Shown here: positions 52,441 to 61,741 of the stretch, in pieces | Layout: every line of letters begins with the position of its first letter | How positions within the stretch are numbered: the stretch's first letter is position 1 | Assembly: GCA_964551015.1 (NCBI GenBank) | Contig: CAZKBP010000001.1 | Span: 186,001-250,000, forward strand | Length of the DNA stretch: 64,000 nt | Direction of reading: 5' to 3' | Source of the DNA: CAZKBP01 sp964551015 | GTDB taxonomy: Bacteria > Bacteroidota > Bacteroidia > Cytophagales > Microscillaceae | Made by a program: the position numbers and the translations under genes | Notes under the pieces: model-generated | What the model saw: the letters and a program-made list of their open reading frames with translations, nothing else | Databases searched by the model: none | What the model was told of the DNA's origin: nothing

Positions 52441-55032
52441 ATGGAAGAATCCTCTAGTCAGCAGATCATTCCCATGAACATCGAGGATGAAATGCGTAGT
52501 GCCTACATCGACTACGCAATGTCCGTGATTATTTCGCGTGCCTTACCAGATGTTCGTGATGGTCTCAAACCTGTTCACCGGCGTGTACTTTATGGTATGA
52601 ACGATCTAGGACTTTCCCCCGGCCGCCCTTACAAAAAGTCGGCTCGTGTAGTAGGGGAAATCTTAGGTAAATATCACCCCCACGGGGATGCTTCGGTTTA
52701 TGATACCATGGTCAGAATGGCGCAAACATGGTCGATGCGTTATCCCTTGGTAGATGGACAGGGAAACTTTGGTTCCATTGACGGTGATTCCCCCGCTGCT
52801 ATGCGATATACCGAAGCACGGCTGCAGCGCATCGCGATGGAATTGTTAGAGGATTTGAACAAAGAAACGGTTGACTTCCAGCCAAACTTTGACGAATCCC
52901 TCCAAGAACCTACCGTACTGCCTAGCAAAATTCCACACCTGCTGGTCAATGGAAGCTCTGGAATTGCCGTAGGTATGGCCACCAACATGGCCCCGCATAA
53001 TCTGAGTGAAGTAATTAATGGCATTATTGCCTATCTGGATAATGAGGAAATCACGATTCCCGAATTGATGCAATACATCCCCGCACCAGATTTTCCTACC
53101 GGAGGAATTATTTACGGTTATCAGGGGGTAAGAGCCGCCTTCGAGACCGGCAGAGGGCGTGTGGTCATGCGTGCCAAAGCCGAAATTGTAGAGGCTAAAT
53201 CGGGCAAAATCCAAATTATTGTCCACGAAATCCCTTACTTGGTCAATAAAGCCAACTTGATTGAAAAAACCGCTCATCTGGTTCAAGACAAAAAAATTGA
53301 AGGCATCTCCGATATCCGCGACGAGTCAGACCGAAGAGGCTTGCGTATTGTCTATGATCTAAGAAGAGATGCCGTGCCGATGGTGGTGCTCAACCATTTG
53401 TACAAGTATACTTATCTCCAAAGCTCTTTTGGGGTAAATAATGTGGCACTAGTGAAAGGTAAGCCCCAAACCTTGAATCTAAGGCAACTCATTGTCTATT
53501 ATGTAGAACACCGCCACGAAGTTGTTTACCGTCGGACTGAATACGAACTCAAAGAAGCCAAGGCCCGTCAACATATTCTCGAAGGGCTCTTAATTGCTCT
53601 CGATCATTTAGACGAAGTAATTGCCCTCATTCGTGCTTCCAAAGACGTGGAAACAGCCCGAGAAGGCTTGATGAGTAATTTTGAATTGTCAGAAATCCAA
53701 GCCAAGGCCATTCTTGATATGCGTTTGCAAAGACTTACGGCCTTAGAAAGGGATAAAATCGTGGCCGAATACAAGCAAATCACCGAATTGATCGGTCGCT
53801 TGGAAGCCATTCTCGCCGATAAATCACTGCGTACTGAGATTATCCGAGAAGAACTACTGGAAATGAAGCAAAAGCACGGGGACGAAAGACGCACGGAAAT
53901 TATTCACGCTACTGATGACTTCACCGATGAGGATATGATTCAGGATGAAGCCATGGTGATCACGATTTCTCATCAAGGCTACGTCAAAAGAACCTCTCTC
54001 AATGAATATCGCACGCAAGGCAGGGGAGGAGTAGGTACACGCGGTCTTTCCAAGGGAGATGATTTTACCGAACATCTCTTCGTCGCTTCCACCTTAGATT
54101 ACTTGTTGTTTTTTACCCACTCGGGGCAAGTTTATTGGGCCAAGGTCTACCAACTCCCAGAAGCTAGTAAAACAGCGCGGGGAAGAGCTATTCAAAATAT
54201 TTTACAAATAGATAAAGATGATGTAGTTCGTGCCGTGATTAATGTAAGTAATCTGAGTGATACAGACTACATTGAAAACAATTTCGTGATCATGTGCACC
54301 CAAAAAGGCACGATCAAGAAAACCTCGCTAGAAGCTTTCTCCCGCCCTCGCCAAAATGGTATTCGCGCCATGACCATTCCCGAGCACGACCAACTTTTAG
54401 AGGTAAAACTAACCAATGGCGATAATGAAATCCTGATCGCGGTTAGCTCAGGACGAGCAATCCGTTTCCACGAAAGCCACGTGCGCCCCATGGGACGTAC
54501 TGCCTCCGGAGTAAGAGGTATTAGCTTAGATGATGACGAAGATCAGGTCGTGGGGATGGTCTGTATGAACCGAGAAAATTCTGATATTCTCGTGGTTTCC
54601 GAAAATGGCTACGGCAAAAGAACCGTGCTAGACGAGTATCGCGTAACGAACCGGGGAGGAAAAGGAGTCAAAACGATGCAGCTCACCGAGAAAACGGGTA
54701 AAATGGTCTCCATGAAAGCCGTAGCCGAAGAGGATGATTTACTGCTGATTAATCGCTCGGGGATGATCATCCGTATGCGTGTCTCCGATATGAGGTTGAT
54801 GGGAAGAGCTACACAAGGAGTAAGACTTATTCGTTTGCAAGACGACGACGTGATTACTTCGGTGGCCCGGGTTGATCCATTGGAAAAAGAAGGAGAAGAC
54901 GAAGAAACGGTTCCCAATCTGGTTTCGCCGAATGGTAGCACCGAAGATTCTCCTAGCGACCATCAGGAGCCAGAGGCTGGCCATTCGGACTCTTCGGAGG
55001 CAAATGATGACGATGCGCCAGAGCAGAAATAG
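52441..55032 (+). CDS. gyrA: DNA gyrase subunit A
   Basis: Cuts and rejoins DNA in negative supercoiling, with GyrB. The 863-residue sequence has the winged-helix core, catalytic Tyr123 in AMRYTEA, and a C-terminal beta-pinwheel with imperfect GyrA boxes (QGRGGVG; NRGGKG). The quinolone region reads HGDASVYD: Ala84 stands where E. coli has Ser83, with Ser85 and Asp88 following. The C-terminal tail is acidic (Glu/Asp/Ser), as in many relatives. The start at 52441 gives the usual N-terminal IIPMNIEDEMRSAYIDYAMSVI. Confidence 0.96.
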   Translation: MEESSSQQIIPMNIEDEMRSAYIDYAMSVIISRALPDVRDGLKPVHRRVLYGMNDLGLSPGRPYKKSARVVGEILGKYHPHGDASVYDTMVRMAQTWSMRYPLVDGQGNFGSIDGDSPAAMRYTEARLQRIAMELLEDLNKETVDFQPNFDESLQEPTVLPSKIPHLLVNGSSGIAVGMATNMAPHNLSEVINGIIAYLDNEEITIPELMQYIPAPDFPTGGIIYGYQGVRAAFETGRGRVVMRAKAEIVEAKSGKIQIIVHEIPYLVNKANLIEKTAHLVQDKKIEGISDIRDESDRRGLRIVYDLRRDAVPMVVLNHLYKYTYLQSSFGVNNVALVKGKPQTLNLRQLIVYYVEHRHEVVYRRTEYELKEAKARQHILEGLLIALDHLDEVIALIRASKDVETAREGLMSNFELSEIQAKAILDMRLQRLTALERDKIVAEYKQITELIGRLEAILADKSLRTEIIREELLEMKQKHGDERRTEIIHATDDFTDEDMIQDEAMVITISHQGYVKRTSLNEYRTQGRGGVGTRGLSKGDDFTEHLFVASTLDYLLFFTHSGQVYWAKVYQLPEASKTARGRAIQNILQIDKDDVVRAVINVSNLSDTDYIENNFVIMCTQKGTIKKTSLEAFSRPRQNGIRAMTIPEHDQLLEVKLTNGDNEILIAVSSGRAIRFHESHVRPMGRTASGVRGISLDDDEDQVVGMVCMNRENSDILVVSENGYGKRTVLDEYRVTNRGGKGVKTMQLTEKTGKMVSMKAVAEEDDLLLINRSGMIIRMRVSDMRLMGRATQGVRLIRLQDDDVITSVARVDPLEKEGEDEETVPNLVSPNGSTEDSPSDHQEPEAGHSDSSEANDDDAPEQK

Positions 55033-55163
55033 ACAAAACCCAGACTCGATTGTTCTCTATGCAAATAAGCTAAATCTGCTTATTTGGATGAGCCATTGAA
55101 CAGAAACCATGGTAATTATTAATTTAGAAAGGAATTCTGATGATTCTATTTCAAAGAATCTTT

Positions 55164-55171
55164 TATATTTG
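55164..55171 (+). promoter_or_regulatory. Candidate -7 box TATATTTG
   Basis: Perfect match to TAnnTTTG, 33 bases before the start of the first TPR gene (55205). No TTTG at the usual upstream spacing. Confidence 0.5.
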
Positions 55172-55204
55172 TGCGTAACATTATTTGTGAAAAAGGGAAA
55201 AAAC

Positions 55205-56437
55205 ATGAAAACAACAAAAGCACTCATTCTTCTATTTGTATTTTTTTTAACTATTGGGTATTTCGAAGCTCAAGCACAAAGCCCCTACGCGGCTTATACA
55301 GCATTCCAAGCTGGAACTTTAGATAAGGCCAAAGAAGCGATTGACGATGCGGTCACCAAGCTCAAAGAGAAAAACGAAAAAGCCAAAGAGAAAGGTAAAG
55401 ACCCCAAGGAGAAACCTGACATCTGGTATGTGAAAACCATTATCTACTCCAGTATCGCCAATGACCAAACTGGCCTCTATCAAGACCTAAGCGACAATCC
55501 GGTAGAACAAGCCAAAGCGGCCTATGAGAAAGCCGCCAGCTTAGACCCTGAGAAATCAGACCAATACGCCGAGCAAGCTACTCAAAGCCTCTACGCGGCA
55601 GCCATTAACTTTGGTGCCAAGCAGTTTGAGCAAGAGAAAACAACTGCCGCCATGAACAATTTTATGCTTGGGGCGGAGCTAAATCCCGAAGATACTTTGG
55701 GAAGTAAATACGCTGCCGAACTGGCCTTCCAAGAGAAAAATTATGAAATCTTTGAGAAAGCCACCCAAATGTTCTTAGACTCCGACGCAAAAGATAAAAC
55801 GCGTGCTTACGTACTCTACGCTTCTTATCTAAATGAAAAAGGAGAAAAAGAAAAAGCACTAGAAATCGTAGAAAATTCGCTGAAAAATGAAAAGGCAGAT
55901 GCCGATAAAGACAGCTACGATTTTCTCAAAAAATTGGCTTTTCAATTGTACGTAGACCTAAAAAGAACTGATGAAGCCATTGCTTGGCTCAAGCAAAGTG
56001 CCGAAGACAATCCAGAAAATGCTCACGAGAGCTTAGCTAATTTAGGACTGCTCTACGAAGAAAAAGGAGATACCGCCAAGGCACTAGAAGCTTATGACAA
56101 GAGTTTCGAGATGAAGCCTAACTTCAAGGCTTACTTTAATGCAGGTGTGCTCTTTTTCAACCGAGGAGTAGAAATCAAAAAGGAAGCCGACCAAATGGAC
56201 CTGGCTGAATACAACAAGAAAGGAAAAGCCATTGAGGAACAAGCCAAGGTCGAATTCAAAAAAGCACTACCTTACTTCGAGACTATCTACGAGAAAGGCT
56301 TAGCCGAAAGCGAAGGTGATAAAATCAAAATGCTTGGGCCTCTTAGTCAGCTTTATAACAATATTCTTGATATGAAGGACAAAGGGAAAAAAGTGCAAAA
56401 AGAACTCGATATGCTCATGGGAGCTGATTCAGAGTAA
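55205..56437 (+). CDS. Exported TPR protein (first of a paralogous pair)
   Basis: Protein of 410 residues with a signal peptide (1-25, ending QAQA). It contains about seven TPR-like units; the clear ones are AHESLANLGLLYEEKGDTAKALEAYDKSFEMKPNFKAYFNAGVLFFNRG-type repeats near the C-terminus. A Lys/Glu-rich helix (TKLKEKNEKAKEKGKDPKEK) precedes the first repeat. It shares layout and C-terminal segments with the next gene. The frame back to 55109 is not signal-like. Function unknown; a scaffold in the periplasm is inferred. Confidence 0.83.
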   Translation: MKTTKALILLFVFFLTIGYFEAQAQSPYAAYTAFQAGTLDKAKEAIDDAVTKLKEKNEKAKEKGKDPKEKPDIWYVKTIIYSSIANDQTGLYQDLSDNPVEQAKAAYEKAASLDPEKSDQYAEQATQSLYAAAINFGAKQFEQEKTTAAMNNFMLGAELNPEDTLGSKYAAELAFQEKNYEIFEKATQMFLDSDAKDKTRAYVLYASYLNEKGEKEKALEIVENSLKNEKADADKDSYDFLKKLAFQLYVDLKRTDEAIAWLKQSAEDNPENAHESLANLGLLYEEKGDTAKALEAYDKSFEMKPNFKAYFNAGVLFFNRGVEIKKEADQMDLAEYNKKGKAIEEQAKVEFKKALPYFETIYEKGLAESEGDKIKMLGPLSQLYNNILDMKDKGKKVQKELDMLMGADSE

Positions 56438-56470
56438 TTGCCTCTAGATCATACCTTTCTACAATTTACG

Positions 56471-56503
56471 GAGGCCAAGATTCCCTATCTTGGCCTCTTT
56501 TTT
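56471..56503 (+). terminator. Rho-independent terminator after the first TPR gene
   Basis: Perfect 11-base arms 56471-56481 and 56487-56497 with a 5-base loop, followed by six T. Confidence 0.92.
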
Positions 56504-56632
56504 GATTATGATAAAATGACTCATTCTGAGAAATAAAAACACTTTCACTTCTCGAGGTTTACTCTCTAAAATTCAACCGAATTTCCGTTTAGTCGTTATA
56601 ACTATAATCCCTACTGGGGCAATTGTAAATAT

Positions 56633-57853
56633 ATGAGAAAACTAGCCTTAAAAATTTTCTTAATCATCGCCCTCTTTCCGTCCGCTGTATTAGCCCAAGA
56701 CCTCCAAGAGGCACTGGTTGCCATTGGCGACGAAGACTACCGAGCAGCCAAACTGATTATTGATAGCCTCATCCAGACTCCTCCCCACGACCAAGCCCCC
56801 GAAGTCTGGTATTACAGAGGCGAAATCTACAATGAATTAGCAAATGATTTGAGAGGAATCTACAACAACCCCTACGATACGGCCGCAATTTACAAAGCCT
56901 ATGATTCCTATCTGAAAGTCCGTCAGTTAGATATTTATCATCCTTTGGCAGATAGTTCTATGAAAGAACTAGATACCCTCTTCAACGCGAGCATCAACAC
57001 GGCAGGCAATTTTTTCCAAACTGCGTTGGAAGAAGAAAGTAAAACGTATAATCAGCGCCCACCGAGCTTTATTACTGATCTTTATCGCAAAGCACTCTCT
57101 GCGGCACAGCTTTCACAAAAACTCAATCCAGATGATACACTAGGCTACAGTATCGCCGCTTATTCGGCGCTGGCCTTAGGCTCTTACGGGGAGTACATCA
57201 AAAATACCGAATCTCTTCTCCAAGTGTTGCCCCGAAGCCAATCCCGAAGACAGCACTATAAAAGTCTGATTGCCATTACCGAGAAACGAGACCTGACCCA
57301 AACACTTCGGATTCTAGACAGAGCACTCGAGGACTTTCCCAACGATGCGGAATTCCAAAAAAAACGGATCATTATTCTAGAAGAAATAGGGTCGAACGAA
57401 ATGCAGCAATTAGAAGATGCACTTGCCCAAGCCGAAGCAGAACCTTACAATCCTATTAATTACTACAATCTGGGGATCATCTATCAGAGAATGAAAAGCC
57501 CAAAGGAAGCCAAGGCTAATTACAAGAAATGCATTCAGTTGGATCCTTCTAATTTTGATGCTACTTACAACTTGGCAGGTATTATCTACAATCAAGCCGT
57601 GAGTATCCTCAAAGAGATTGGTAAATTAAATTTCACAGATTATCAGCGCAAAGGCCCGCCTATGGAAGAAGAAGCCAATAAAATTTTCAAAAAGGCACTT
57701 CCTTATTTCGAGAAACTCTACGGCCTAGACCCTACGAACCAGCGAGTACTCATTCCGCTTTATCATATCTACAAGAGATTGGACGATGAAAGCCGAGCCG
57801 AAGCAATAAAATCCGAACTCCTAGCGGTCAAACCTGAATACTTTGATCAATAG
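56633..57853 (+). CDS. Exported TPR protein (second of a paralogous pair)
   Basis: Protein of 406 residues with a signal peptide (1-21, ending LAQ). TPR units as in the preceding gene (NPINYYNLGIIYQRMKSPKEAKANYKKCIQLDPSNFDATYNLAGIIYN-like). The segments LNPDDTLGYSIAAY, YNQAVSILKEIGKLNFTDYQRKG and IFKKALPYFEKLY match the first paralogue (LNPEDTLGSKYAAEL; AEYNKKGKAIEEQA; FKKALPYFETIY). Arose by duplication; separated from it by the terminator. Function unknown. Confidence 0.83.
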   Translation: MRKLALKIFLIIALFPSAVLAQDLQEALVAIGDEDYRAAKLIIDSLIQTPPHDQAPEVWYYRGEIYNELANDLRGIYNNPYDTAAIYKAYDSYLKVRQLDIYHPLADSSMKELDTLFNASINTAGNFFQTALEEESKTYNQRPPSFITDLYRKALSAAQLSQKLNPDDTLGYSIAAYSALALGSYGEYIKNTESLLQVLPRSQSRRQHYKSLIAITEKRDLTQTLRILDRALEDFPNDAEFQKKRIIILEEIGSNEMQQLEDALAQAEAEPYNPINYYNLGIIYQRMKSPKEAKANYKKCIQLDPSNFDATYNLAGIIYNQAVSILKEIGKLNFTDYQRKGPPMEEEANKIFKKALPYFEKLYGLDPTNQRVLIPLYHIYKRLDDESRAEAIKSELLAVKPEYFDQ

Positions 57854-57870
57854 CACTGATTTTCAAATTG

Positions 57871-58785
57871 CTAATCAATCCGTTCTCGGCTTTTGACAAT
57901 AAAGAAGCCATCATCTCCTTCTTTCTGATAAAGTGGCATCAGCAGATAGCCATTAATTTCTGAACGAATCAACCCATTTTTGTCCTCAGCTAGAATTTCT
58001 CCATAACGGACTTTATCAAAGTTTTGGTAACCAGGGCGCATTCGAAACTGGTCGCTAGGATGTACTTTATGTAAATATTCCAGATGAAGCATATGAGGCA
58101 GATGCGCGTTCTGAGATTTTAGCCTTTGATAGGTAGGTTTGACGTTGGGAACGTATTTTTCCTCGATACAGTGGGTGCGTATCATAGAAAGCCAGAGTGC
58201 CCATTCTAAATTTTCCTTAGAAGCTTGACTCTGATGTTTGCCCCCCTCGAAGGCAAAAGAAATAAAGCCCTGACGATGTAAATAACGAATCGCCGTATGA
58301 TCCAATTTTTCAGCCAAACCCAGTATAATAGGAGCTTGTAAATGATCTAATAAGAAGCGGGACTGCTCATACTCGGTAGCTACCACGAAAATACTACCCT
58401 GTGCGGAGGTAGTATGTAAATCAATAAATACCTTTTGCTGGTAGCTATTAAAATCAATAGCGTCTAATATCTCAAATAATTCAGCTAGTTGCTGGAGTTC
58501 AGGGCTGGTTCTCATGCCTACTTTCTGACGAGCCGCTTGAATATTAGCCGGAGACCAAATTCGATTCAGGTCTTCGTGGATATATCTTCTTCCCGATTTC
58601 AGTGCTTCCAAGTTACCTCTCAAACCTAGCAAACGACCTTGAAAGGCAGGACGAGTCGTGTGAAGATAATCAAATACCTGTTCTAGAGCTTGCGTGCCAG
58701 TTGGTTCATTGCCGTGCATTCCACCAATAGCCAAAATTAATGTAGAGGAGTCTTTAGGGCCATAATCTCCTATAATTCTTTTCAT
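57871..58785 (-). CDS. Succinylglutamate desuccinylase/aspartoacylase family hydrolase
   Basis: Zinc hydrolase of 304 residues with the M14-like AstE/ASPA fold. Ligands: His24 and Glu27 in GGMHGNEPTG, His124 in DLHTTS; catalytic Glu180 in FEGGKH. Cytoplasmic, no signal. It probably cleaves an amide bond to an N-acyl amino acid or a small peptide-like metabolite. It lies 85 bases downstream of the GCS2-CBS ligase gene in the same direction, suggesting a shared pathway. Confidence 0.9.
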   Translation of the reverse strand: MKRIIGDYGPKDSSTLILAIGGMHGNEPTGTQALEQVFDYLHTTRPAFQGRLLGLRGNLEALKSGRRYIHEDLNRIWSPANIQAARQKVGMRTSPELQQLAELFEILDAIDFNSYQQKVFIDLHTTSAQGSIFVVATEYEQSRFLLDHLQAPIILGLAEKLDHTAIRYLHRQGFISFAFEGGKHQSQASKENLEWALWLSMIRTHCIEEKYVPNVKPTYQRLKSQNAHLPHMLHLEYLHKVHPSDQFRMRPGYQNFDKVRYGEILAEDKNGLIRSEINGYLLMPLYQKEGDDGFFIVKSRERID

Positions 58786-58870
58786 GTCATGCCATGATTA
58801 GTTAGCGATAGTTATGCTAAAAATACATCAGAAAGCCGATAATCCCAAATAAGAAGTGGATGGATTATCG

Positions 58871-60844
58871 CTAAACCGCATCAGATGAATCAGAGGCCAG
58901 TTGGAGGACGTTTGTTTTATTTTTTTGTTTCTTGGCCGCTAATCTTTTCAAAAGACTAGAAGTAATGTCCAAGAAATTGCCTTCTGTGATAATGCCCACA
59001 AGCTTGTTTTTAGTAACTACCGGCAAACAACCAATTTGGTTACGACTCATGATCTCCATGGCCTCAATGACCGTAGCCTCGGGCGTGATCGAGATCGGGT
59101 TTTGAATCATCAGGTCTTTGATGGTCTTATTATCTTTGATATCGTTTTTGTACAAATTGGTGAAATAGCGTAATAATCTTCGGGAAGTCACCAGCCCGAT
59201 TAGCTCGCCCTGGTCGTTCTCGATGGGGATATAGCGGATATTTTGCCAATCCATCATGTCGGCACTGAGTTCGGGTATTTCGTCTTTGTGTACCGTGAAA
59301 ATATCAGTGGTCATAAATTCCTCTACCAAGAGCGAATAAGGTTCCCAGCCTTGGGTAGTGTGTACATCGGCTAGTGGCCATTGGTGTACAGGCTCGGCCT
59401 TGGTTTGATTCTCAATCATGGCACTTACCAAGGCATTGGTGGCTTCTTCCTTGGTGGTTTCTTTCAAGAGTTTGGCGTAAGAGCTGAGTATCCAGCTTGA
59501 GCCTGTTTTTCCTGTTTTGGATCGTTCCTCGATTACTTCCAAGTATTTGTCGATATCTTCTTTCTTAATTTTAGCCTTTTCTAGACCCATTCGAGCAATG
59601 GGTAATAATTCTTTCTGAATTAGTTCATTATCACTGATTACTCGTCCCTTATCCCAGACAAACTTGGCACTCAGCCCCACGCGGGCTGCTCGGATAAAGT
59701 TGGCTTTTGCATCATCAAAATCTAGCAGTTGGGTCACATCCGGATAAACCTCATCAAAACCATTCATGAGCCCAATCCAGAAGGCGGAGTTGGCAATTTC
59801 ATCCAATACCGTAGGACCCGCGGGAAGAATGCGGTTTTCAATTCTTAAATGTGGACGCCCGCTTTGGCTGATTCCATAACAAGGGCGATTCCAGCGATAT
59901 ACCGTAGAATTATGAATATTGAGGGCTTTGAGCTTGGGGGTGCGTTTGTTCTCAATACATTCCATCACGTCTTCTTCCACATCCGTGGTGAGTAGTACTT
60001 TAAAACGCACGATATCTTCCTTATACAAATCCATGATAGACTTACGGAGCCAACCATTGCCAAAAGTAACCCGAGGACTGGTATAGCGGAGGTGCTCTCC
60101 CGTTACGCGGGTATCCACAGACTGCTGAAAGAGGGCAATGCGGGTTTCGTTCCAGAGTCTTTTGCCAAAGAGCATGGGTGCATTGCTACTGATGGCAAGT
60201 ACAGGGGCGGCAATGGCTTGGGCAATATTGTACTTTGTAACGAATTCTTCTGGTTTTACCTGCAAATGTACCTGAAAGCTGGTATTACAGGCTTCTATCA
60301 TGGCCGACTCTTGCTTGATGTTTAGCTCGTCGAGTCCTTCTATTTTAAGCTCATATACTTTTCCTCGCAGCCGATTGATGGCCTCGATGAGGGCAAAATA
60401 GCGATCCAGAGGGGTTAAGTTTTCAAGCTCAATATCAAAACGGCGGATAGTAGGCAGAATGCCCGTCAGTAATACATCCACTTCAAAGCTATGAGCCGCC
60501 TTACGGAGTAGATCTAGGAGTTGCTCTATCTGTTTTTCTAAGTCAGAAAAGCAAGAACCTTCAAAAACCAAGGGGTCTAAATTGGCCTCTAAGTTAAAAC
60601 GGGCTAATTCAGTAGTAAAATTTGGATGATTTAATTTCTCCAAAATTTCCATGCCCAGTGGAGCAGGCTTAAAATATTCATCTACTAAGCAGATCTCCTG
60701 CTCGGCTCCAATCATGATTTCATCTACCTCGAACCAAGCTTCTTCTAACATTCTTTCTAATGCTTGAATATCTCGGAGCAAGTAGCGTGTAAACTTATTT
60801 AATTCTTCGTGGCTTGAGGCCACTTTCACCCCTTTAACACCCAT
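58871..60844 (-). CDS. GCS2-type carboxylate-amine ligase with two C-terminal CBS domains
   Basis: Protein of 657 residues. Residues about 30-430 match the glutamate-cysteine ligase GCS2 family (YbdK/EgtA-type): GAEQEICLVDE, NTSFQVHLQ, LAISSNAPMLFG, and the substrate segment HLRIENRILPAGPTVLDEIAN. Residues about 507-562 and 575-627 are two CBS domains (VEEFMTTDIFTVHKDEIPELSADMMDW; IKDLMIQNPISITPEATVIEAMEIM), which could sense adenine nucleotides. This arrangement is known in Bacteroidota, and the amine substrate is not established. The start at 60844 is the only ATG giving the N-terminal helical segment. Confidence 0.87.
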   Translation of the reverse strand: MGVKGVKVASSHEELNKFTRYLLRDIQALERMLEEAWFEVDEIMIGAEQEICLVDEYFKPAPLGMEILEKLNHPNFTTELARFNLEANLDPLVFEGSCFSDLEKQIEQLLDLLRKAAHSFEVDVLLTGILPTIRRFDIELENLTPLDRYFALIEAINRLRGKVYELKIEGLDELNIKQESAMIEACNTSFQVHLQVKPEEFVTKYNIAQAIAAPVLAISSNAPMLFGKRLWNETRIALFQQSVDTRVTGEHLRYTSPRVTFGNGWLRKSIMDLYKEDIVRFKVLLTTDVEEDVMECIENKRTPKLKALNIHNSTVYRWNRPCYGISQSGRPHLRIENRILPAGPTVLDEIANSAFWIGLMNGFDEVYPDVTQLLDFDDAKANFIRAARVGLSAKFVWDKGRVISDNELIQKELLPIARMGLEKAKIKKEDIDKYLEVIEERSKTGKTGSSWILSSYAKLLKETTKEEATNALVSAMIENQTKAEPVHQWPLADVHTTQGWEPYSLLVEEFMTTDIFTVHKDEIPELSADMMDWQNIRYIPIENDQGELIGLVTSRRLLRYFTNLYKNDIKDNKTIKDLMIQNPISITPEATVIEAMEIMSRNQIGCLPVVTKNKLVGIITEGNFLDITSSLLKRLAAKKQKNKTNVLQLASDSSDAV

Positions 60845-61235
60845 GATGATCTCGTTTTGGTTTTCAAATACTTAGTTAAGCAAACAGATTAAAGCGTCAG
60901 AATTTTATTAAGTTGAATACATTCACGCAAATTATGCTGCTTATGATCTCACAAAAAAATCAGAAACGCACATTGACCAATGAATATACAAATATTCGTG
61001 CAATCATAATGAACATTGAAGGATATTTCAATAAATCACCGAATTTTGTGCGGTAGAATTCTTGTATTGCTAAACAGTTATATGGTTGCTAGCTTACTTA
61101 AAAGTTCAATAACTCAGCACTCCGGCCATCCAATCTAAAAACATTGTAGTAGTGCATACATTTTTTCCGTTAAAAATTAGTAAGCTTGCCACTGATTCAG
61201 GCGAGTAGTTAAATCTTCAAAAAATATTATTTCAT
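60845..61235. other. Divergent intergenic region, nothing recognised
   Basis: Spacer between the ligase gene (leftward) and the DUF1573 gene (rightward). No gene, RNA fold or clean promoter box was found. Confidence 0.5.
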
Positions 61236-61682
61236 ATGAGAGAAATCCTGTTTTATATCTTCATTACTTTATTTGCTACGCTCTCAACTTCCCTGGCGCA
61301 GGGCCAAAATCAGAACAAGGCCGAAGTCTTGGTACAAGACACGACACAAAAATTTCCACAATTAAGTTTTGTGAGTCAGGTCTATGATTTTGGAGAAATT
61401 CGTAAAGGAGAAAAAATTACCACCTCTTTTTATTTCAAAAATACAGGGACAAAACCCCTGTTAATTTTACAAGTGCAAACGAGCTGCGGCTGTACGGCCA
61501 CCCGTTGGACCCCGGGGGAGATTGCTCCCGACCAGACAGGTGAGATCACCGTTACTTACGACTCGGGAATCAAAGACCATACGGGACTCCAAAACAAAGT
61601 CATCTTGGTAATCTCTAATGCTGTCAATAAAGAGGAAAAACTTTACCTCAAGGGAACAGTCCAATCCAATGAGAACAAATAG
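61236..61682 (+). CDS. Exported DUF1573 domain protein
   Basis: Protein of 148 residues with a signal peptide (1-22, ending LAQG). The rest is a single Ig-like DUF1573 domain: VYDFGEIRKGEKITTSFYFKNTG, then the hallmark SCGCTATRWTPGEIAPDQTGEITVTYDS. Two cysteines in SCGC are typical of the family. Role unknown; such proteins are common in Bacteroidota envelopes. Confidence 0.9.
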   Translation: MREILFYIFITLFATLSTSLAQGQNQNKAEVLVQDTTQKFPQLSFVSQVYDFGEIRKGEKITTSFYFKNTGTKPLLILQVQTSCGCTATRWTPGEIAPDQTGEITVTYDSGIKDHTGLQNKVILVISNAVNKEEKLYLKGTVQSNENK

Positions 61683-61741
61683 TTGATCCTACAAATAATT
61701 TCTTTGAATATCTTTTAACTTAAATCACAACATTTTTCAAA

